DNA from: Mesostigma viride
Lineage: Eukaryota > Streptophyta > Mesostigmatophyceae > Mesostigmatales > Mesostigmataceae
NCBI GenBank assembly: GCA_009746045.1
Contig: RPFO01000692.1
Span: forward strand, 383,285 to 447,284
Reading direction: 5' to 3'
Length of the DNA: 64,000 bases
Below, piece by piece: positions 57,440 through 64,000 of this stretch. Position 1 is the first letter of the stretch, and every line of letters starts with the position of its first letter. Below the pieces are notes generated by a model. The model was not told the origin of the DNA and did not search any database. It was given only the letters and a program-made list of their open reading frames with translations. The translations under genes were made by a program, and so were the position numbers.

Positions 57440-57850
57440 TAATTAATTAATTAATTAGACTCGTGCTCCCGTTGGGGAGTCACGGAGCATTAACCCCGAT
57501 GGATGGATGGATGGGTGCAAACATTCCTACCGGTCTAATCTATCTACATTGGCTACATACTACATCTATCTAACAGCATTCTAACTACAACATCTATCTA
57601 GGCAGCCGCACGCTGCCCTAGGGGGAACGATCTGGCGTGCCTCCCGCGGGATTGCACACGCGGGCGCTTCCCCACTGGGGGGGGCTCGTTGTCCTCTATG
57701 ACCTGGGCCCACTTGGCCTTGTCCATCATCTTCTTCCAAATCACGGAGAGGCCTAGGCCCCCCATGTCCTCTACTAGCTGTTCTTTGAAGGTGCGGGCCT
57801 TGCGGCGTCTAACATCACTGGGCCCAGCCCACGTCAGGAGGTGCCGGTAG
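57440..57850 (-). pseudogene. LINE-D C-terminal fragment with 3' end
   Basis: On the minus strand HLLTWAGPSDVRRRKARTFK...VIWKKMMDKAKWAQVIEDN resembles the end of LINE-A ORF2 (LTWPGPK...). A poly-C run breaks the frame near 57678. The 3' end has the hairpin CTCCC-CAAC-GGGAG (57466-57479) and a TAAT tail at 57436-57458. Confidence 0.65.
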
Positions 57851-57852
57851 GT

Positions 57853-58085
57853 TTATAGCGGGGCGTTTGCTTTGGTTTGAGTGATTTCACTCTGCTGTAA
57901 GTAATTATATTTTTAATATATATTTTAATAATATAATTACTTACAGCAGAGTGAAATCACTCAAACCAAAGCAAACGCCCAGCTATAAACCTCTATACAG
58001 AGCCATGTCAAATCTCTATACTACGATAAGACCAATGGAAACTCCTAACGGGAGGAACCTAATAGCCCTGCTGCACCGAAAAATC
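57853..58085. mobile_element. Two LINE-B tails joined tail to tail
   Basis: An inverted repeat centred near 57922: GGTTTATAGC...GTTTGCTTTGGTTTGAGTGATTTCACTCTGCTGTAAGTAATTATA on the left and its reverse complement on the right. Each half has the GAGTG-ATTT-CACTC hairpin. Confidence 0.7.
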
Positions 58086-58092
58086 TTTTTAA

Positions 58093-58180
58093 TATATATA
58101 CCAGTAGTGTAGATTAGTAAGGCTTAGCCTAGCATGTGGCCCCCGCGCATTTGCGCCCATAATGGCCCCCATGGATGATG
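58093..58180 (+). mobile_element. SINE2 5' fragment
   Basis: Matches 32916-32990 in reverse (ATATATACCAGTAGTGTAG...GCATGTGGCCC...ATGGATGATGCC). Confidence 0.55.
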
Positions 58181-58203
58181 CCAAGCTCGCAACCAGGGCA
58201 AGG

Positions 58204-60313
58204 ACATGTGGTACCACCTCGACCGGCTCGGGGGCCGGCGGCAGCGCACCCCGGTGGAGCACACGGGGGACGGCACGGCGCCGGTAAGCCTTGACCGCTG
58301 GTTGGCCCACAATGTTTCCTTGACAGGTGGGGCTCGCGCCCCCCCCCCGCCGCTTCACCCCGAGACGGCCGCCCGCCTCGGGGTTGCCGGACCCCCGCCG
58401 CCGCCAGCGCCCCCTTCCTCGGCCGCGGACTACCAAATCCCCGCCTTGCAGGAGGGCTGCCTTGCCACTGACGACGTCGTCCCCCCCTTCACTTTGAAGG
58501 AACTGGACGGCGCCCTTGCTCGCCTGCGGTACGATGCGGCGGTCGGTGCCGACCACCTTTCTGCTGAGCTGCTGAAGACCCCTGATCCGGCGGTTAGGGA
58601 TCTTCTGCTGGCGTTCTGCAACCGTGTCCTGCTTTCTGACGAGCCTCCGCCTGCTGAGTGGCAGACGGCCATCCGCGTCATGCTGTACAAGAAGGGCTCT
58701 GCTGCTGACCCCGGTAACTACAGGGGTGTCTGCCTCCAGAGCGCCGCGCTGAAGGTCTTCATGTGCATGATGCTGCACAGGCTCCGCGCCGCGCTGGACC
58801 CACACCTGGGTGAGTCTCAGATGGGTTTTCGTCGTGGTCGTAACACTGTCATGGCTGTGTTTGTCGCGCGCCGGTAGATGGAGGAGGTGCGTCGCCTTTG
58901 CCCGGCCTGACAGTTTGCCGCTGGTCTTCATTTTTGTTGACTATATCAAGGCCTTTGACACGGTCCTCTGGGAGGCTCTTTGGGCCATCCTAGCTCTGGA
59001 CCGCGTGCCACCAGCGTTTATTGCTGCCATTCGCCGACTGTCAGTATGAGGGCTCACAGGCAGTAGTGCGGACTGCGGAAGGCACCACCCCACCATATTC
59101 CCCCTTCACCACGGGGTGTGGCAAGGTTGTGTCCTGTCTCCATACCTGTTCATTATTGTCGTGGACCACGTCATGCGCCAGGCACGTGCGCGCTTTACTG
59201 CTCTTAAGGGGTTCGAGCCAGCTAGGCTTGGACATCCTTAACGAGCGTGGGCACGGCGGGGTTAGCACGGGTTACCGCCTGGCTGACCTGATTTATGCGG
59301 ACGACACCACCCTCATCGCGCGCCCCGAGCACATTCAGACCTGGCTGGACTGTCTGGGCCTGGAGGCGAGGGCGGTGGGGTTGGAGATTAGTGTCAAAAC
59401 TGAGGCGATGGTGATTGGGGCCTCCAGTCGCCCACCGCTGCCGCGCCTGCTCGACGGGACGGAGGTCCCATTCCGCCACCGCTTCAAGCTGTTAGGGAGC
59501 TGGCTTCCTGACACTGCCGACGATGTGGACACCCGCATCGGCCTTTCCTGGGCCAAGCTCCGTTCGCTCAACACCTACTGGCGCTCGAAGGGCCTCAGGG
59601 CGAGCACCGCAAGCGCATGCTCTTCAAGGTCCTCGTCCTCACGGTGCTCACGTATGGCGCCGAGGCATGGACACTCACGGCAACACTGGCAGCCAAGCTA
59701 GACGGCACGGTAACCAGGATGCTCCGACAGGTCCTGAATGTAGGGTTTTCTCAGCGTAGGTCATTAGAGTCTTTGTATCACGGTATGCCTCGTATTTCGG
59801 ATGAGATTAGGCAGCGTAGGATAGCATTTGTAGGACATCTTGCTCGCACCAGCCAGGTCGACACCGCCGGCTTGGTCTGGCCGGTCCCCAGCGGCTCGGC
59901 CAACCAGGGCGGCATATTTTGACCTGGCCTGGCCCCAAGAACATCCCTAAAAGGGTAGGGAAACATGCCATGACCTGTACCCAGATGTTGCTGGACGACC
60001 TAGTGGTCCCAGCCCAGTTTGAGTACCGCATACCCTCTCTCTCCCTTCTCTGGACTGCCATGCAGGACAAGAAGCGGTGGCAGAAGATTGTCAAGGCTCA
60101 CACGCCAGCCCCTGTGGGCAAGCCGCCCCCCCCCAAGAGGAGGAGCCGTTTTGATGAGTAGCGTAGATAGGCTTTTCTAGACTAGATATAATAGCTTAGA
60201 GTTAGGTTAGTTCGATTACGCGGCTTCCTCCACACCACCCATCCAACCTGGAATATGTGCTACATGATCTCCCAACGGAGACATGTTATAATTTAATTTA
60301 ATTTAATTTAATG
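58204..60313 (+). pseudogene. LINE-A ORF2 (reverse transcriptase) with 3' end, copy 1
   Basis: 5'-truncated non-LTR retrotransposon lacking the endonuclease. RT motifs in order: YDAAVGADHLSAELLK, PGNYRGVCL, GESQMGFRRGRNTVMA, then after a stop and frameshift near 58876 FIFVDYIKAFDTV, LADLIYADDTTLIARPEH (catalytic YADD near 59295) and FKLLGSWLPD. Another frameshift near 59600 precedes VLTYGAEAWTLT and RQRRIAFVGHLARTSQVDTA. The last frame ends PPPPKRRSRFDE at 60161. The 3'UTR ends with the hairpin TCTCC-CAAC-GGAGA (60268-60281) and ATTTA tandem units. Confidence 0.85.
60268..60281 (+). other. LINE-A 3' terminal hairpin
   Basis: TCTCC-CAAC-GGAGA, 5-bp stem. It is the LINE counterpart of the hairpins in SINE1 copies (ACTCC-CAAC-GGAGT), where both outer bases have changed together. 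Confidence 0.65.
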
Positions 60314-60673
60314 GATGATGCCTTCAACATTTAGCCACGTATGTCTATAATGGGACCCCCATGTTATGGATGTTGCATTAAGAATTTAGCCATGCTATGC
60401 CTATGCAGAGAGATGCTCTCTGTCGAGAAGCCGTGCCCTAGCCCTTGTATAGCCATGATGATCTTCCTCCCCCGTGCCAGGATCCCCCCCTTAGGCGGGT
60501 TGAACCTGAGACAGCATATGGTGGTGCCGGTGCCCTGGTGCACCTAGAGCAAGGGTAGCTTACATTCCCACCCTTGCATGAAGTAGCCTAGGTTGTATTA
60601 AAAGCCATATGCCCCTTCTCAGGGATATGTGCTACATTGACTCCCAACGGAGTGATTAATTAATTAATTAATT
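60312..60673 (+). mobile_element. SINE1, near full-length copy
   Basis: Starts ATGGATGATGCCTTCAAC right after the LINE-A tail and ends with the hairpin ACTCC-CAAC-GGAGT (60640-60653) and TAAT tandem units. It aligns over its whole length with 32113-32500 in reverse. Confidence 0.75.
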
Positions 60674-60830
60674 AATTAGAAACATAACTCCGTTGGGAGT
60701 ACATGTAGCACATATCCCTGAGAAGGGGCATATGGCCTTTAATACATTCTGGGCTACTTCCTGCAAGGGTGGGAATGTAAGCGACCCTTGCTCTAGGTGC
60801 ACCAGGGCACCTGCACCCTCATAATCTTCA
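60674..60830 (-). mobile_element. SINE1, 5'-truncated, tail to tail with the previous copy
   Basis: Reverse complement of the 3' about 155 bp of SINE1, with hairpin at 60687-60700. With the preceding copy it makes a palindrome of about 300 bp centred on the shared A/T tail near 60665. Confidence 0.75.
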
Positions 60831-60833
60831 CAC

Positions 60834-61023
60834 TATCAAAGAGACAACCAGCGCAGGCCAGAAATCGGGAGAATCCGGACCATGGTAGCTCGAGCCTGCC
60901 GTTATCTTTTCCGCGTTTTCGAGTCGTTCAGGATGATGAAGATGAATGGTGATGGAAATGTGTATCCTTGTGCATTGAAATTATGGCTGGCTTACGTGTG
61001 GAGCGACTAGATGACCTAGACGG
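60834..61023 (+). mobile_element. Repeat family R188, full-length copy
   Basis: Nearly identical to 24522-24709, with the same start (TCAAAGAGACAACCAGCGCAGG) and end (GACCTAGACGG). Confidence 0.7.
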
Positions 61024-61212
61024 TGGGGCCGGAAACAGCATGCTTGATCAGGGCGTGTGTTTCTAGCCTAACTGGCCGGGAGTGTCTAGTGGTGAGCACC
61101 ATTGCTGCGATCGCTCTCCCACCATTTACGAGGAAATACCCGCAAATGGAAAACCACTGAAAAGGTCTAGCTAGTCAGTCATCACGTTAGCCATGCCATG
61201 ATTCCAAACGTC

Positions 61213-61545
61213 CAAGAACTGCACACGGTGCAAAGGCAAAAAGCCGGAGGACAGCACTTTCAAATGTGCGGCGGGAACCAAAAGCCCGCGGATGCCAGAA
61301 AACATCGTGTTGCGGCAGCGACGCGACGATGTGGACAACGAATCCAGTGCCAAGCTCGGAACGGCCGCAAAGGAGATCTGGCATCACAGGGTTCAGATGT
61401 GCGGAGATACTATGCGATCCAGCCGGTCCACGACCTGTTTGTAGAGCTTGTGCCAAGGGGCAGCACCGAACAGATGTGGGTGACGTTGCAAAAAACATCG
61501 GACTTGACGGAGCATAATGGCTCGGTCATAGTCTTTGACCAATAA
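61213..61545 (+). pseudogene. Gene fragment with CxxC motif and duplicated 3' segment
   Basis: One frame reads NCTRCKGKKPEDSTFKCAAG (possible Cys-rich zinc-binding start) to about 61385. At a CAG|GGTTC boundary the frame changes to the duplicated segment GSDVRRYYAIQPVHDLFVEL...VFDQ, with a stop at 61545. The same 3' segment occurs at 54449-54675 with different upstream sequence. It may be two exons brought together or a retroelement-carried fragment. Family not recognised. Confidence 0.35.
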
Positions 61546-61679
61546 ACGCTGCAAGAGTTCAACAAGAGTCGTGATGAAATCAACACGATAAGAACAAAGA
61601 CGGGAAAAACGATGTAACTGAGAAAGAACAACACCATATTTTGCTGTGTGGGAAAGGAGACTGTGAATATCGGGGTAAC

Positions 61680-62090
61680 GATGCCCAGCTAAGGGGGAGC
61701 CTATGTTATGTGGGGGAAGATCATCATGGCTATACACGAGCTAGGACATGGCTTCTCGGCAGAGAGCATCTCTCTGCATGGCAACGGAGTGATGTTCCTA
61801 ATTAATTAATTAATCAAGGAATATGTGCTATATGATCTCCCCAGGGAGGCATGTTATAATTTAATTTAATAGTATAGTATAATTTTTTTCTCAGGGATAT
61901 GTGCTACATGTACTCCCAACGGAGATATGTTTCAATTTGATTTAATTGAATTTAGTTTAATCCCCACGGAGAGTACTAGAAAAAATTAAATTAAACTATA
62001 ACATGACTCCGTTGGGAGATCATTAAATTAAATTAAATCACAACATGATGACTCCGTTGGGAGATCATGTAGCACATATTTCCTGGCTGG
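61680..62090. mobile_element. Cluster of SINE1/LINE-A tails
   Basis: A reversed internal SINE1 piece (61690-61775), then at least five hairpin-bearing tails in both orientations at about 61785, 61836, 61912, 62006 and 62051, each next to ATTTA/ATTAA units. Repeated insertion into earlier A/T tails is the likely cause. Confidence 0.65.
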
Positions 62091-62160
62091 ATGGATGGAG
62101 GTGGGCGAAGCCGCGAAACCAAACTAGTCTAATTCTAATTAAAGCTAATCTAATCTAGAA

Positions 62161-63335
62161 ATGTTCACTATTGTCGTGGATCACGTCATGCGGCGGGCAC
62201 GTGCGCACCTTACTGCTCTTAAGGGGTTTGAGCCAGCTAGGCTTGGACATCCTTAACGAGCGCGAGCATGGCGGGGTGGCCACTGGCTACCGCCTGGCCG
62301 ACCTGATTTATGCGGACGACACCACCCTCATCGCGCGCCCCGAGCACATTCAGACCTGGCTGGACTCTCTGGGCTTGGAGGCGAGGGCGGTGGGGTTGGA
62401 GATTAGTGTCAAAACTGAGGCGATGGTGATTGGGGCCTCCAGTCGCCCACCGCTGCCGCGCCTGCTCGACGGGACGGAGGTCCCGTTCCGCGACTGCTTC
62501 AAACTGTTGGGGAGCATGCTCCCTGACACCGCCGACGATCTGGACATCCGCATCGGCCTGGCCTGGGCCAGGCTCCGTTCGCTCACCACCTAGCTACTGG
62601 CGCTCGAAGGGCCTCAGGGCGAGCACCGCAAGCGCATGCTCTTCAAGGTCCTCGTCCATACGGTGCTCACGTATGGCGCCGAGGCGTGGACACTCACAGA
62701 CACACTGGCAGCTAAGCTAAACGGCACGGTTTACAGGATGCTCCGACAGGTCCTGAACGTAGAGATTTCCAAGCATAGGTCATTAGAGTCTTTGTATCAG
62801 GGTATGCCTCATATTTCGGACGAGATTAGGCAGCGTAGGATAGCATTTGTATACATGTAGGACATCTTGCTCGCACCAGCCAGGTTGACACCGCCCTTGG
62901 TCTGGCCGGCCCCCAGCGGCTTGGCCAACCAGGGCGGCATATTTTGACCTGGCCTGGCCCCAAGGACATTCCCAGGAAGCTAGGTAAGCATGCCATGAAC
63001 TACATCCAGATGTTGCTGGCCGACGTAGTGGTCCCAGCCCAGTTTGAACACCGCATCCACTCCCTCTCCCTTAATTCTTTGGACTGCCATGCAGAACAAG
63101 AAGTGGTGGCAGAAGATTGTCCAGGCTCACACGCCAGCTAGCCCCTGTGGGCAAGCCACCCCCCCCCAAGAGGTAGGGGCGTTTTGCTGAGTAGTGTAGT
63201 TAGGATTTTCTAGACTAGATAGCTTAGAGTTAGGTTAGTTCGATTACGCGGCTTCCTCCACCTCCACCCCCATCAAGGAATATGTGCTACATGATCTCCC
63301 AACGGAGGCATGTTATAATTTAATTTAATTTTTTT
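62161..63335 (+). pseudogene. LINE-A ORF2, 5'-truncated copy 2
   Basis: Closely matches 59150-60313. Frames: LADLIYADDTTLIARPEH to a stop at 62593, then VLTYGAEAWTLTDTLAAKL (62636-62860), then a broken C-terminus (from 62944) corresponding to 59921-60161. The 3' end has hairpin TCTCC-CAAC-GGAGG (63295-63308) and an ATTTA tail. Truncated at the 5' side near 62161, as is common for LINE insertions. Confidence 0.8.
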
Positions 63336-64000
63336 TAATGGCATGACGCGACCTGTGCATGACCTGTCTAGACATGATGTTGTCTCATTGATGTTGAGAC
63401 AACGATGTTGTTGTTTAAGTACTGTGTAAGGAAATATGTGCAAATCGCAGGGCTGGACACGCTCATCTAGGGGTACCAGCCGCGTGACTGGAGCTTGGAA
63501 AGCAGTTGACGGAGCACTTGGAATCGGGGAAGGGGGAAAGAACCAGGTGAGCAGGGATATCCACTATGTATCTACTAATGAAAAGGAAAATTAATTAGAA
63601 GAAAGTAAAAAGGGAATGGACTGGGGGTGGCCCATCGACAGAGAGGCATGACCAATCTAGATTTGGCCGCCATAAAATAAAGCTTAGCACACAAATAAAT
63701 ACAACATTTGCGACCCCTCCATGCATGCAGGCATGATCCCAGCCTGACGTTTGTTGTCCAGGTCTCACCATTGTAGTATTTAGGGCAAAACTGTGACGAG
63801 CACCTCTACTTTGAGCAACTTAATACTGATGCGGAATCTATGGATTGTAGGCCGCAGCAGATGTGCTCACAAAATATCGCAAAACTCTGCCCTGGGCGCT
63901 CTCAGCTCTGGTCAAACTCTTTAGGCCGCCGCGCGGCTTGCTATATGGAGCTCGAGCAGACGGCTTGCTGTATGGAGCACGAGCAGACTGCGTGTTGGAA
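63336..64000. other. Spacer without recognised genes
   Basis: No coding exon seen. A 30-bp direct repeat (GGCTTGCT(A/G)TATGGAGC...GAGCAGAC) lies at the right edge, about 63937-63990. Confidence 0.35.

Larger units (their letters stand above)
54820..57440 (+). mobile_element. Internally deleted L1-like LINE-B: ORF1, ORF2 C-terminus, 3'UTR
   Basis: 5'UTR with hairpin (54823-54839), ORF1 (54873-56208), then directly the last part of ORF2 (56866-57357) and a 3'UTR to an ATTA tail at about 57455. The endonuclease and RT are missing, and another LINE-B 3' end is inserted at 56219-56795. Confidence 0.65.

Overview
This is a eukaryotic nuclear window, most probably from a green alga or another member of the green lineage. 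The alpha-tubulin at 52.3-53.7 kb reads like the algal/plant type, the coding exons are GC-rich, and introns are numerous. A TGTAA motif of the kind used as a poly(A) signal in green algae follows the tubulin and ALYREF genes. I cannot name the species from the sequence alone.

Layout. 0-0.8 kb: LINE endonuclease fragment (minus). 1.5-6.5 kb: a six-exon ALYREF-type mRNA-export adaptor (minus). 7.2-13.6 kb: a young, nearly complete Ty1/copia element with a 5-bp target-site duplication, inserted in the spacer between ALYREF and the next gene. 14.4-27.5 kb: a seven-exon hybrid histidine-kinase-like gene (plus). It has PAS, DHp-like, HATPase and receiver domains and a long disordered tail, its canonical phospho-histidine is replaced by Asp, and its large introns are packed with tandem repeats. 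28.9-35.0 kb: decayed LINE, SINE and ORF1 copies. 35.5-48 kb (minus): exons of a PARP-RING-Deltex-C fusion gene, with a WWE-like region further upstream and several unassigned candidate exons. 49.3-51.8 kb: two very long tetranucleotide arrays. 52.3-53.7 kb: intact alpha-tubulin with a 5'UTR intron. 54-63.3 kb: a nest of LINE and SINE copies, one inserted into another with an exact 15-bp target-site duplication.

How the parts relate. The cellular genes are unrelated in function: mRNA export, phosphorelay signalling, ADP-ribose/ubiquitin signalling and cytoskeleton. Two themes cut across the window. First, the introns of three different genes (both strands) contain tandem, decayed copies of their own splice junctions. 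Second, the LINE and SINE families share a short 3'-terminal hairpin (stem CTCC/GGAG, loop CAAC) followed by short A/T tandem repeats; the stem shows compensatory changes, as expected if a reverse transcriptase recognises it.

Most promising observations: the PARP-Deltex fusion with tandem copies of the exon carrying its catalytic histidine; the splice-junction echoes; the shared LINE/SINE 3' hairpin; and the His-to-Asp histidine kinase. Exon structures were inferred by reading splice sites and phases by eye; no alignment or transcript data were available.
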